Part shown: in pieces, positions 53,847-64,000 of the stretch | How the letters are laid out: each line of letters begins with the position of its first letter | Numbering within the stretch: the first letter of the stretch is position 1 | Source: Alteromonas sp. ASW11-130 | GTDB taxonomy: Bacteria > Pseudomonadota > Gammaproteobacteria > Enterobacterales > Alteromonadaceae | Length of the DNA: 64,000 bases | NCBI RefSeq assembly: GCF_026183735.1 | Contig: NZ_JAPFRE010000005.1 | Coordinates: 124,001-188,000, forward strand | Reading direction: 5' to 3' | The notes under the pieces: model-generated | What the model was told of the DNA's origin: nothing | The model's database searches: none | What the model saw: only the letters and a program-made list of their open reading frames with translations | Program-made: the position numbers and the translations under genes

Positions 53847-54872
53847 GTGGCGCAAATAATACCTAAAAATAGTGCTAGTGTAGAGCATAACTGGCAAAAA
53901 GAGTTAGCTGACAGCTTTACTGATCCTTCCCAGTTGCTTCGCTATTTAAATTTACCCGTTGAAGAATACGCCCACCATATCGAAGCACGTCGACTTTTTC
54001 CAATGCGTGTTCCCCAGCACTTTGCTTCATTGATGAAAGCGGAAGACCCAAGCGATCCTTTATTAAACCAGGTATTTCCGCTAGCTAATGAATTTCACGT
54101 AAGCGAAGGTTTCAGTGACGATCCGTTACTTGAACATGATACCGCCGGGCAAGGCGTACTACATAAATATAAAAGCCGCGTTTTATTGATTGTACGGGGC
54201 GGCTGTGCGGTTAACTGCCGATATTGTTTCAGACGACATTTTCCGTACAGTGACAACGCTATCAATAAGCAGGAATTTGAACGTGTTATAGCGTATATAA
54301 AAAACCAAAAAGAAATTAATGAAGTTATATTTTCCGGCGGCGATCCGTTAATGGCCAAAGACGCTCAGCTTGCAGAAATGGCCCAGCAGATTGCGACGCT
54401 TTCGCATATTAAGCGATTACGTATTCACAGCCGTCTTCCCGTGGTTATTCCCAACCGGCTCAATCACGATTTCCTTAACTGGTTTACAGCATTACCTTTA
54501 CAAAAAATTTTAGTCATCCACGCTAACCACAAAAACGAAATAAGCGAAGAGCTTAAAAATAAACTGCTAAAACTTAAGCAAGCTGGCATTACTTTGCTCA
54601 ATCAAGCAGTGTTGCTAAAAGGAATAAATGATAATCCAGATACGCTGGAGGAGCTTCACGAGGCGTTATTTGATGCGGGTGTACTGCCTTACTATTTACA
54701 TGCTTTAGATAAGGTTCAAGGCGCAGCTCATTTTGCGGTAAGCGATGGCAAAGCAAGAGAAATAATGGCTGAATTGATAAAGCGCCAGCCAGGTTTTCTG
54801 GTTCCAAAACTCGTTAGAGAGATTGGCGGCCAGCCTGGCAAAACGCCTATAGACTTACATTTACATCCGTAA
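53847..54872 (+). CDS. epmB: EpmB, EF-P beta-lysylation lysine 2,3-aminomutase
   Basis: Radical-SAM, PLP-dependent enzyme (YjeK) that makes (R)-beta-lysine for EpmA. 341 aa (E. coli 342), with the iron-sulfur motif [15 protein letters not shown] (CxxxCxxC, ~121-128), the GGDPL loop and the lysine/PLP region near the C terminus. The start is GTG 53847, 35 bp from the divergent efp start, so promoters overlap. Confidence 0.96.
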   Translation: MAQIIPKNSASVEHNWQKELADSFTDPSQLLRYLNLPVEEYAHHIEARRLFPMRVPQHFASLMKAEDPSDPLLNQVFPLANEFHVSEGFSDDPLLEHDTAGQGVLHKYKSRVLLIVRGGCAVNCRYCFRRHFPYSDNAINKQEFERVIAYIKNQKEINEVIFSGGDPLMAKDAQLAEMAQQIATLSHIKRLRIHSRLPVVIPNRLNHDFLNWFTALPLQKILVIHANHKNEISEELKNKLLKLKQAGITLLNQAVLLKGINDNPDTLEELHEALFDAGVLPYYLHALDKVQGAAHFAVSDGKAREIMAELIKRQPGFLVPKLVREIGGQPGKTPIDLHLHP

Positions 54873-54897
54873 TCTCTGGTTTTTCACCAGTTTCAAA

Positions 54898-55089
54898 TCA
54901 CGCGTAGGTATTAATGTTGGCCCCTACGGCTGGATTTGCGGATGAAGATTTAGGTACGTCAACTGCTGACGACTCTAACAGTTGAAGCGTCGCTTGACCC
55001 TCTTGTTTTTGCTGGCTTTTAGCCATCTTAAGAGATGCCAACTCAAGCGCCGCACCGGTTCCCGAGGCACTTACACCTTGTAGATCCAT
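54898..55089 (-). CDS. YjfB-like small putative motility protein
   Basis: From ATG 55089 (AGGA 7 nt upstream) a 62-residue protein whose core, GAALELASLKMAKSQQKQEGQATLQLLESS, resembles the YjfB putative-motility family of Bacillus and gammaproteobacteria, followed by an Ala/Ser/Pro-rich tail. No signal peptide. The frame continues upstream of the ATG to 55128 without support. Function is not known; no motility gene is nearby. Confidence 0.65.
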   Translation of the reverse strand: MDLQGVSASGTGAALELASLKMAKSQQKQEGQATLQLLESSAVDVPKSSSANPAVGANINTYA

Positions 55090-55270
55090 ACCACTTCCTC
55101 TTTGCTTAAGCATTACAAAAACGGGCATTATTACCCGCTACGTTTTGTATCGGCTCGATTGCTAATATCTTTAATTTGAAGCACAAAAAACATATAGCTA
55201 TAGAGGGTTCTGCTTATTTGCGATACTATTCGGCGAATTTTCAAGATAGTCAGAAAACAAACCATTAGTT

Positions 55271-55582
55271 ATGCAAAACATTAGTCTCGCCCTTCAGGAA
55301 ACACTTCAGGTTCTATATCGTAAAGCAATTGATGCCGATACTGCGCTGGACGCGTTGCAAAAAGAACAAAAGGGGAAGTTTCAAGCAATTTTTCCTCAGC
55401 AAAGTGGGTTTTCTTCACAAGCTAAACGATTCGGTCCATACGTTGAAGAAGTCGCCACCGAATGGAACGCTTTACAAGATAAAGATGAAGATACCATTAA
55501 ACAGCAACTACCTGCTTTAGTGCAAAAAATCGAACAACTATTAACCACCATCGGTCAGTTTCAGGCGTCATTGCGCAAATAA
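55271..55582 (+). CDS. Small helical protein of unknown function
   Basis: I do not recognise this 103-residue protein. It looks almost wholly alpha-helical, with heptad-like stretches (ISLALQETLQVLYRKAIDADTALDAL; LVQKIEQLLTTIGQFQASL) and a central FGPYVEEVATEWNAL. No signal peptide or cysteine. A second frame overlapping it at 55329-55520 looks like a shadow. Considered real because of its regular amphipathic pattern and position in an otherwise empty gap. Confidence 0.55.
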   Translation: MQNISLALQETLQVLYRKAIDADTALDALQKEQKGKFQAIFPQQSGFSSQAKRFGPYVEEVATEWNALQDKDEDTIKQQLPALVQKIEQLLTTIGQFQASLRK

Positions 55583-55820
55583 TAAAGAATTCGCACCCGC
55601 ACAAGTGAGACCTTACGTCATGCCTGCGTTATTCTTGTCTAGACACGCTGGTAGAGTGAAAAGTGAAGGATTGAGGGCCACATCCTAAACAGCTGTCTGT
55701 GTCTAAGATATGAAAAGGCCCGAGTGGCTGTGGTAAAGAGAAACGCTTGGTGATTTTTGAACAGTTCTCGCTTGAAAGTAGAGTGGTATACCACCAATTC
55801 GCAATCATATGTGCGTAATG

Positions 55821-57122
55821 TTATTGCGAATTAACACTGAATTCTAATTGATATAAGGGTAACTCGGCCAGCCGACGCTCAATTTCATTGACCCGTTTGC
55901 GATATGCGGTGCTATCGACCCGATCATAATCTGCTTCGAACTGGCTCTTATTTAACCCTTCAGGTAACCCCTCATAGGACGGTAATAGCATCTTTTCGTC
56001 AAACGTCTCACCGATGATCTCCTGTAGTCGCGTAGCTGTAGTCGGATGAGTCGCGATATTCGCGAACTTCACACCCGCAATGTCGGCCATCAAGTCCACG
56101 AAACTGTATCCGCTTCCACCCATGGCGCGGTCCATAAGTTCTTTAAACTCACCAATCGCGAGGGATACCCCTTGTTCACTTAGCACTTTTAACGCTGCGG
56201 AGATAATAAAGTGACGGGCCAGATCATTGCGTCCGCCTAATAAAGCGGGCGATGCAGGCTTAAGTGCTCGTTGCGCATCAGGATGGACATCACCCACGAA
56301 ATTAGCAATACGGTGATGGCCAATAAAAATTGCTAACCCTAAAATAGCTGCCTTATTGTGTAACACAGCTGTTTTCGGTGTACTCCTTTCCTGAGCTCGT
56401 TTAATCGTCGCTCGTAAGTAATCCACAAAAGGCTGGGGGTCTTTCGATAGTGCAATTTCCTGCCAAGAAGCATACCGAAGGTAATATGCTGTCAAATCGC
56501 GAAGTTCGTCGTCTTGTTTGACATTGATACCATTGCGAATTTCATTCAGTTTATTTAGAAAAGCGTCAAGCGGCTTCAATTTAACGATAACGTCGTCGTC
56601 TGTCATAGAAATTTGCGTTATTTGCTGTTTCGCTTGAGTCGCTATGTCACTGTCTGTCCAGGCATTCGCTAGCTTTTCCACTAATAGCACAGCTAAATCT
56701 CCAGACAGTGACAAACTACCTACACGCACATAACTTACGTTTAATTTATCATCCGGCAAAACGGTAATTTCAAGATTGACGAACAGAGGGGTGAGTTCGG
56801 TCGGTAAAGCGATACTTGCATAAAGTGATGCACTCCGGTCACCGACTAAAGCGTTACCTTTAAATCGTGGCGTCGCCCGCTGAATAAAACCAACGATACT
56901 AAGGAGTTGGTCTTCGGAAACGATTATCTCTTGTTCAGTGGTACGTTCATTTAAACTCTGACTGATTTGGGACAACAACTGCTTTACCGTTTCCGCATTT
57001 TGCATTTGCTCAGGCGCTGTGGCTTTCACATTGGGCTGGCTATCTACCGCCAGAAATATAAGCACGGCTAAAAGCATAAAAACGATAAAAAAAGCGAACA
57101 ACAACCCTCGAATGATCGTCAC
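55821..57122 (-). CDS. Conserved membrane-anchored protein of unknown function
   Basis: 433 aa with one N-terminal membrane helix (~6-27) and a large extracytoplasmic part. The first half (~50-200) is beta-rich (ASLYASIALPTELTPLFVNLEITVLPDDKLNVSYV). The second half (~210-425) is helical with a histidine-containing stretch GHHRIANFVGDVHP (~273-286), ARHFIISAALKVLSEQG and GGSGYSFVDLMADIAGVKFA. I know of no named domain. It is followed by a HAD phosphatase gene upstream on the same strand (78 bp), perhaps one transcript. Confidence 0.75.
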   Translation of the reverse strand: MTIIRGLLFAFFIVFMLLAVLIFLAVDSQPNVKATAPEQMQNAETVKQLLSQISQSLNERTTEQEIIVSEDQLLSIVGFIQRATPRFKGNALVGDRSASLYASIALPTELTPLFVNLEITVLPDDKLNVSYVRVGSLSLSGDLAVLLVEKLANAWTDSDIATQAKQQITQISMTDDDVIVKLKPLDAFLNKLNEIRNGINVKQDDELRDLTAYYLRYASWQEIALSKDPQPFVDYLRATIKRAQERSTPKTAVLHNKAAILGLAIFIGHHRIANFVGDVHPDAQRALKPASPALLGGRNDLARHFIISAALKVLSEQGVSLAIGEFKELMDRAMGGSGYSFVDLMADIAGVKFANIATHPTTATRLQEIIGETFDEKMLLPSYEGLPEGLNKSQFEADYDRVDSTAYRKRVNEIERRLAELPLYQLEFSVNSQ

Positions 57123-57199
57123 AATAATACTGCCATTAGGTAGGTTATTGAGCGGTGCACATGATTGTTTCTATTGAACACTTATTCTATATCCTTTCG

Positions 57200-57871
57200 T
57201 TAGTATTCATTCTTCAGACACGTTGCCAGTGAATTATACTGGGCTGATGCTTTCGAAAAGTTTTGTTTGCTTGAAAGCGCTGTGGGGATCACTATGCAGC
57301 GAAGATTCGCGTCTAACGCCGATTGCATACCATGCTCTGTATCTTCCACTGCTACTGCCTCATTAGCGGTAACACCGAGCAATGAAAGCGCCTTCTTATA
57401 ACAGTCGGGGGCGGGTTTACTTTCTTTTACATCTTCGACAGTTACTGTCACCGAAAATGCGCGCTGCCAGCCGTATTCGCTAAGGGTCTTGTCGGTCGCT
57501 ATTCTGCTTCCTCCGGTAACAATAGCTAGTTGTTGTCCTCTTTGCAGGCAACGCTCTACAGCCATGCGCGCATCTGGCATAAGTGGAAACGCGTTATTGC
57601 TAAGAAAATCCTTAAGCCGTTGCTGTTTTTTCTTAATCAAAACCTTTGCATCGACCCTTAACGAAAAAGCGTCCACCGCATCATACGCATTCTTTACTAA
57701 CGGGATACCCGCCATCACTTCACTATAAAAGTGTCGCGATAATGTGACGCCATGTTCCTTAAGTATTTCACACCATAGCGTAAAATGAATTTCTTCAGAA
57801 TCGACAAGCGTACCGTCGTGATCGAAAAGTACTGCTTTGGCGTCTTTTAATAATGGCGTTGCTGCTGACAT
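57200..57871 (-). CDS. HAD-superfamily hydrolase (beta-phosphoglucomutase-like)
   Basis: 223-residue cytoplasmic HAD subfamily IA phosphatase or mutase. Motif I VLFDHDGTLVDSEEIHF (nucleophile Asp16, Asp18), motif II AIVTGGS, Lys in ESKPAPDCY, and motif IV VAVEDTEHGMQSA; an alpha-helical cap lies at ~30-85. Substrate cannot be given; relatives act on sugar phosphates or FMN. Confidence 0.87.
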   Translation of the reverse strand: MSAATPLLKDAKAVLFDHDGTLVDSEEIHFTLWCEILKEHGVTLSRHFYSEVMAGIPLVKNAYDAVDAFSLRVDAKVLIKKKQQRLKDFLSNNAFPLMPDARMAVERCLQRGQQLAIVTGGSRIATDKTLSEYGWQRAFSVTVTVEDVKESKPAPDCYKKALSLLGVTANEAVAVEDTEHGMQSALDANLRCIVIPTALSSKQNFSKASAQYNSLATCLKNEY

Positions 57872-58103
57872 TGAAATAACCGTTTAGCTGAAAATTTTGA
57901 GTCGGAAAATACCCTGACGTACAGCGCAGTATTAACAACTTTCACTTTATATAAGGATAAATTGAACATAAATAATGTGCCCACCCTTCCTTCTTATAAT
58001 TTCTTATCATTGTCCGCTACATTTAGGTTCGCAGTAATAATATGTATTTACGTTATTACTGCAGGGCTATCTTTCCTCAAGAAAACTCATCATAGACTAT
58101 TGC

Positions 58104-60017
<1,914 letters not shown>

Positions 60018-60269
60018 CTAGGTAACCTGATACGTCAGGCTCAACCTTACTACAAATGGTTTAACTAATTGGATGATGTTATCAGGGGTGCAAGTTTCCA
60101 GCAATTCCTTAACACTATAAGTGGGTAATGGTTATTACTTTTTACTTTTCACCTTTTTTGTTCGCAACCTGCTTCACTACGTTATGGGTTGCCATTTAGG
60201 TAAATAGCCATGCGACACAGTTTTCACATCTGCCTCTTTTTGGCGTGCCCGGCATTTAAACCGAGATAC

Positions 60270-60860
60270 TTATTCCGAACTGGCGAGTAAAAATCGTGCT
60301 ATTTCATCAAGGTGGTTTTCAAAACCTTGGAAACTATGGTCGCCACCCTCCTCAATCACCAATAAGCTGTGCTGATATTTTGATTCAGCATCTTTATAAT
60401 TTAGCGTTTCATCCCCTGTTTGCAGCATCACTCGATAACGCGAGGGTTGGGTAACGGCAGGCGTATCCAGCTGCCTCAAGAAAGTAATATCTTCTTCGTC
60501 CAGTGTGAAGCTTTCCTTGCTATAGGGATTAATATGTGACCCAAGATAGTCTTGTAACAGTTCAAAAGGTTTAACGGCTGGGTTAATTAATACCGCTTTT
60601 CCTCCAAATTTTTCTACCAACCAGGTGGCTAGGAAGCCTCCCATTGAGCTGCCGATAACGCGCAGTCCGTTTTCTACACCTTTAAGATTTTTTTCAACAT
60701 ACCCAAGTAATTGCTCACTTACTTTAGAAGGAACGTCGGGAAGGTGGGGGAAATGGACCTTCACCTCTGGATGGAATTCCGCAAAGTATTCTCTGGCTTG
60801 CATTGCTTTTTGTGATTCCGGTGAACTTAAAAAACCGTGTAAGTATAAAATTTCCTGCAT
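60270..60860 (-). CDS. yqiA: Esterase YqiA
   Basis: Cytoplasmic alpha/beta hydrolase with esterase activity in E. coli. From ATG 60860, which overlaps the cpdA stop (TAATG) and follows AAGGAG, it has 196 aa (E. coli 193). Motifs: LYLHGFLSSPES, nucleophile GSSMGGFLATWL, and late Asp/His in LLVIEEGGDHSFQG. The longer open frame to 60887 is not supported. Confidence 0.92.
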   Translation of the reverse strand: MQEILYLHGFLSSPESQKAMQAREYFAEFHPEVKVHFPHLPDVPSKVSEQLLGYVEKNLKGVENGLRVIGSSMGGFLATWLVEKFGGKAVLINPAVKPFELLQDYLGSHINPYSKESFTLDEEDITFLRQLDTPAVTQPSRYRVMLQTGDETLNYKDAESKYQHSLLVIEEGGDHSFQGFENHLDEIARFLLASSE

Positions 60861-61594
60861 TACAGTCTCCTTATTTGGGTGGTCCAAGAACCATCGTTAT
60901 GTAGATCAATGATGCGTAACCCAGGTTTTTCAGTAGAAACGTTAAACTCTTTTGTCATCTTCCACTGCCAACACGTAGAGGGAACCCCCAATACAGGTTT
61001 TTTATCTATCGTTCGCTTCAAGGGGAAATGAACATGTCCATGGATAAGGAGTTTAACTTGAGCGGCTTTTTTTACAAAATCAATAAGTCCTTCCCGATTA
61101 TATAAAGCATGTGTATCCATCCAACTGTTGGCGGCGACGGGGTGGTGATGGAGCGCCACCATGTGATGCTTGTCAGGGCTGCGAAGTACATTAGCTTTAA
61201 CCTGTTCTAATTGTACGTCCTTAACTTTGCCTAATGTAGTCTTATAGCGTGTATCGAAGCCATGTACTTCCCACCCCCCAATTTCAATAGGAAAAGCGGA
61301 GTGAAGTAAATACTCACCAACTACGTTTATAAAGAATTCATTGTTATCGTGATTACCCGGTACAAGCGAAACTTCGGTGGTGCTAAGGTGGGCCTGAACG
61401 AGCGCTAAAAAGTGGCGATAACTTTGTTCACTGTTATCCCCGCTGATATCTCCCGTTACGACCACGAGGTCCGGTCGCAATGAAGCAGACAATTTAAGAA
61501 CCTGCTTAAGACTTTCATAGGGATTGACTGAGGCATACCCTACCGCATGTTTGTCGGCAAACAAATGGCAGTCTGACAATTGGATGAGGCGCAT
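60860..61594 (-). CDS. cpdA: CpdA, 3',5'-cyclic-AMP phosphodiesterase
   Basis: Metallophosphoesterase that hydrolyses cAMP and so sets CRP activity. 244 aa with calcineurin-like motifs: SDCHLF (D-x-H), GDISG, GNHDN, HHHPV and HGHVHFP. E. coli CpdA has 275 aa. TAATG overlaps with both neighbours show tight translational coupling in yqiB-cpdA-yqiA. Confidence 0.93.
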   Translation of the reverse strand: MRLIQLSDCHLFADKHAVGYASVNPYESLKQVLKLSASLRPDLVVVTGDISGDNSEQSYRHFLALVQAHLSTTEVSLVPGNHDNNEFFINVVGEYLLHSAFPIEIGGWEVHGFDTRYKTTLGKVKDVQLEQVKANVLRSPDKHHMVALHHHPVAANSWMDTHALYNREGLIDFVKKAAQVKLLIHGHVHFPLKRTIDKKPVLGVPSTCWQWKMTKEFNVSTEKPGLRIIDLHNDGSWTTQIRRL

Positions 61595-62031
61595 TACACC
61601 TCGTTTAATACTTGGGGGCGTAGCTTAATACAGAATTGCAACCATTCCGCCAGAAATACGTTCACCATCTGCTTTTCATTCTTGGCATGCATGTTTGCAT
61701 TCGGATAATCGTAAGATGCAGCAATCGCACCCGTATTTTGACTGCTTACGACTTCGGCCATTTTTGCATCATGATAAAGTCGTACTACCATACAGGGCTT
61801 CATGAATGACGGCACCCGTTGGTTGATCTGTTCCACCGAAACCGTACTGGTGTAACGTGCTGAATCCAGAATAGTAATGCAATACGCCAAACCGTCTGCG
61901 ACCGTGAAACGGTAACACAATTCTTCGGTATCACAATCTGGTAGCATGCGTAAAAACCGACTGTAATTATGCTCACACACCGCTTGCATGCTCGCCAGAG
62001 GAGGGACGTATTTGCGACTTTTATTTCTCAC
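61594..62031 (-). CDS. yqiB: DUF1249 family protein YqiB
   Basis: 145-residue cytoplasmic protein of the DUF1249 family (E. coli YqiB, 140 aa), function unknown. Typical segments: YVPPLASMQAVCEHNYSRFL near the N terminus, PCMVVRLYHDAKMAEVVSSQ and YPNANMHAKNEKQMVN near the C terminus. The start is GTG at 62031, inside the end of nudF (11-bp overlap). Always found between nudF and cpdA. Confidence 0.9.
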   Translation of the reverse strand: MRNKSRKYVPPLASMQAVCEHNYSRFLRMLPDCDTEELCYRFTVADGLAYCITILDSARYTSTVSVEQINQRVPSFMKPCMVVRLYHDAKMAEVVSSQNTGAIAASYDYPNANMHAKNEKQMVNVFLAEWLQFCIKLRPQVLNEV

Positions 62032-62653
62032 CTTGGCGCCATTTCTCTAGTAAACGTTGTTTGTTCATAAAGAACCATTGTAGCGCAATCAGGGCGGCAG
62101 CGTTGTCGATAACTCCGTTCTCTAGCCATTCTTTTGCTAGAGAGACTTTAACCCGATGCACTCTTATATCTTCAGCTTCATGCTCAAGTCCATGAATGCC
62201 TTCAGCAAAAGTAGAGTCACACTGGGCGACATAAATATGAACTCGCTCTGTGGTTCCCCCAGGGCTGACAAGGTAGCTGAGAGCTTTCGTTAAATTGGTA
62301 AGGGATATGCCCGCTTCCTCTTGCGCTTCACGATGACAAACGTCTTCTTGTGTTTCACCTTCATCAATTATACCGGCAATAACTTCCATCAGCCACGGGG
62401 TATTAGACGTTGCTTGCGCACCAATCCTAACTTGCTCTATCAAAACAAACTCTTCCGTAGCAGGATCAAAGGGCAAAATCGCAACGGCGTGCCCTCGTTC
62501 AAAGATTTCTCGACGAACAACCTCACTCCAGCCACCCTCAAATAGCCTATGCCTAAAATCATATCGCACCATCTTAAAAAAGCCGTCATAAACCCGTTTC
62601 TTTTCAAGAATGTCGACGTCTTTTGAGGTGAATGTTAAAATTTCGTTGCTCAT
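62021..62653 (-). CDS. nudF: ADP-ribose pyrophosphatase NudF
   Basis: Nudix hydrolase that cleaves ADP-ribose to AMP and ribose-5-phosphate. 210 aa (E. coli 209). The Nudix box reads GIIDEGETQEDVCHREAQEEAGI (catalytic glutamates REAQEE) after LMEVIAG. First gene of nudF-yqiB-cpdA-yqiA-parE, divergent from tolC by 231 bp. Confidence 0.95.
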   Translation of the reverse strand: MSNEILTFTSKDVDILEKKRVYDGFFKMVRYDFRHRLFEGGWSEVVRREIFERGHAVAILPFDPATEEFVLIEQVRIGAQATSNTPWLMEVIAGIIDEGETQEDVCHREAQEEAGISLTNLTKALSYLVSPGGTTERVHIYVAQCDSTFAEGIHGLEHEAEDIRVHRVKVSLAKEWLENGVIDNAAALIALQWFFMNKQRLLEKWRQGEK

Positions 62654-62884
62654 TTGCAGCCACTTCCATTGATAAAGCCATTATCATCGTTATATAGAAT
62701 ACTAACACGACCACTAGAAAAGTTTGGCGTATCCAAAGATAGTAAATTTAACGCAAAAAACATATTCTGTTACAGATAAACACGGACTGTTACTACAAGT
62801 TACTGTTTACAACCAAAATAATTTCATACACTTGGCACAATAATAGGTCAAAATGGCCGAATTTTAATATTGGAAGGCGCATTC

Positions 62885-64000
62885 ATGAAAAAAACCTTAC
62901 TCTCGCTAATCATTGGGATGGGGCTGACTACGTCCGCTTTAGCAGATGATTTAATGCAAGTTTACCACCAAGCCATGGCGAATGATGCTCAAGTTAATCG
63001 TGCCAAAGCACAACGTGACGCAGCTTTTGAGGGAATATCTATAAACCGTGCAGATCTACTCCCGCAACTATCGGGCTATGTTTCTTACACTATGTCAGGT
63101 GGAGAGCGCACGCAGCCAATTAGCGAAGACGATTTATTTACCTTGGATTCAGATACCGATACCACTGCGTATGGGTTGGATCTGTCTATGTCCTTATATG
63201 ACCATGCTAATTGGGTAGGATTAGATCGCGCTGAAAAACTGGCAGAACAAAGTGATGCTCAATACGCAGCCAGCTTACAGGAACTTATTGTACGGGTTGT
63301 TACGGTTTACTTCGATGTACTCCGGGCCCGCGACAGCGTAACGTTTGTCCGTGCTGAAAAGCGGGCGATTGAGCGCCAGTTAGAACAAACAAGGCAACGT
63401 TTCGAGGTCGGCTTAACAGCCATTACTGATGTGCACGAAGCACAAGCTAACTTTGATAATACCGTGGCTCAGGAAATACAAGCGGAGAATCAGCTGGAAT
63501 TTGCTTTAGAATCCCTGCGTGTTATCACTGGAAAATATCATGACAAACTATACGGTTTAGATACAGAGAGTTTCTCAGCAGAGCCACCCGCACCGCAAAA
63601 TGTAAACGAATGGTTAGAAATTGCAGAAAATAAGAATCTTACGTTGCTAGCAAACCGTTTAGCGGTTGATGTTGCGAAAGAAGATATCGCGATTGCGCGA
63701 TCGGGCCACTTACCAACGTTAGGGTTAACCGCAACCGCAAATAAGTCGAAAGATGACGTTTCCTCCAATAACGCTATTGCTTATGAGACCCCATGGCAAG
63801 ACAGCTATCGCGCGACTGTGCAGCTTTCTGTACCTATTTTTTCTGGTTTCAGAACGTCCGCTTTAGCAGATCAGGCTCGTCATCTTTACGTCTCCGCCAG
63901 TGAAGACTTAGAGTATAGTTATCGTCAAACGGTACAGTCTGTACGTAGCTCTTACAACGATGTCAAAGCTTCTATTTCCACCATCCGTGCTTTAGAACAA
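62885..64000 (+). CDS. tolC: Outer-membrane channel TolC (3' end beyond window)
   Basis: Outer-membrane efflux and type-I secretion channel. The frame starts at ATG 62885 (GGAAGGC upstream) and is still open at the window end: 372 residues seen of an expected ~450-490. Signal peptide ends SALA-DDLMQVYHQAMAN. TolC features: LLPQLSGYVSY, YDHANWVGLDRAEKLAEQSDAQY helices, FEVGLTAITDVHEAQANFDN and the start of the second repeat (LPTLGLTATA, VPIFSGFRTSALADQAR). It may serve the RND pump at 26.4-30.6 kb. Divergent nudF matches the E. coli order. Confidence 0.95.
   Translation, partial: MKKTLLSLIIGMGLTTSALADDLMQVYHQAMANDAQVNRAKAQRDAAFEGISINRADLLPQLSGYVSYTMSGGERTQPISEDDLFTLDSDTDTTAYGLDLSMSLYDHANWVGLDRAEKLAEQSDAQYAASLQELIVRVVTVYFDVLRARDSVTFVRAEKRAIERQLEQTRQRFEVGLTAITDVHEAQANFDNTVAQEIQAENQLEFALESLRVITGKYHDKLYGLDTESFSAEPPAPQNVNEWLEIAENKNLTLLANRLAVDVAKEDIAIARSGHLPTLGLTATANKSKDDVSSNNAIAYETPWQDSYRATVQLSVPIFSGFRTSALADQARHLYVSASEDLEYSYRQTVQSVRSSYNDVKASISTIRALEQ

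Overview
The window is a typical gammaproteobacterial chromosome segment, most likely from a marine member of the Alteromonadales (Alteromonas / Aestuariibacter / Salinimonas-like). The inference rests on conserved gene blocks and protein style: rpsU-(yqeY)-dnaG-rpoD, tolC / nudF-yqiB-cpdA-yqiA-parE, efp with epmA and epmB, rdgC, a secreted family-16 beta-glucanase, an ExeM-type secreted nuclease and a B12-riboswitch-controlled TonB receptor. No rRNA or tRNA gene, CRISPR array, transposase, integrase or prophage was seen. Gene density is high and nearly every large gene is intact; the exceptions cluster at 19.5-23.8 kb.

Layout. 0.2-2.2 kb: phoB-phoR phosphate two-component system (minus). 2.6-5.3 kb: an orphan membrane histidine kinase and rdgC. 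5.4-10.6 kb: GH16 beta-glucanase with a LacI-type operator in its promoter, an HDOD signalling protein, a long hairpin of unknown role, and an M49-like metallopeptidase lipoprotein. 10.7-14.5 kb: hinT, uppP, folK, folB (minus), plsY (plus), tsaD (minus). 14.6-19.5 kb: macromolecular-synthesis operon rpsU-yqeY-dnaG-rpoD with a good sigma70 promoter and terminators. 19.5-23.8 kb: accessory island-like stretch with a double-glycine leader peptide, a frameshifted small membrane protein directly behind it, and an M1 aminopeptidase gene interrupted by two in-frame stops.

23.8-32.6 kb: membrane protein, sodium:solute symporter, RND efflux pair (minus), large acyl-CoA dehydrogenase. 32.6-37.5 kb: secreted nuclease with three lamin-tail-like repeats and a dockerin-like tail, DUF3016 protein, small unknown protein. 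37.7-43.2 kb: ccoG, srkA, cobalamin riboswitch with BtuB-like receptor, DsbA. 43.2-51.2 kb: SulP transporter, diguanylate cyclase, PAP2 phosphatase, bolA, alkB-type repair dioxygenase, rlmG, secreted cyclophilin, periplasmic binding-protein-like gene. 51.7-55.1 kb: GNAT enzyme, epmA, efp, epmB (elongation factor P and its beta-lysylation enzymes) and a YjfB-like small protein. 55.3-64.0 kb: two conserved unknowns, HAD phosphatase, parE, yqiA, cpdA, yqiB, nudF, and the start of tolC, which runs off the window end.

The most promising material for something new is the 19.5-20.2 kb peptide/membrane-protein pair, which has the layout of a bacteriocin and its immunity protein; no maturation or export genes are visible beside it. 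Other points of interest are the 8.7 kb hairpin, the dockerin-like nuclease, a DsbA with CPAC instead of CPHC, and several perfect palindromes that look like unassigned operators. Functional names come from motifs and family recall; no database search was run.
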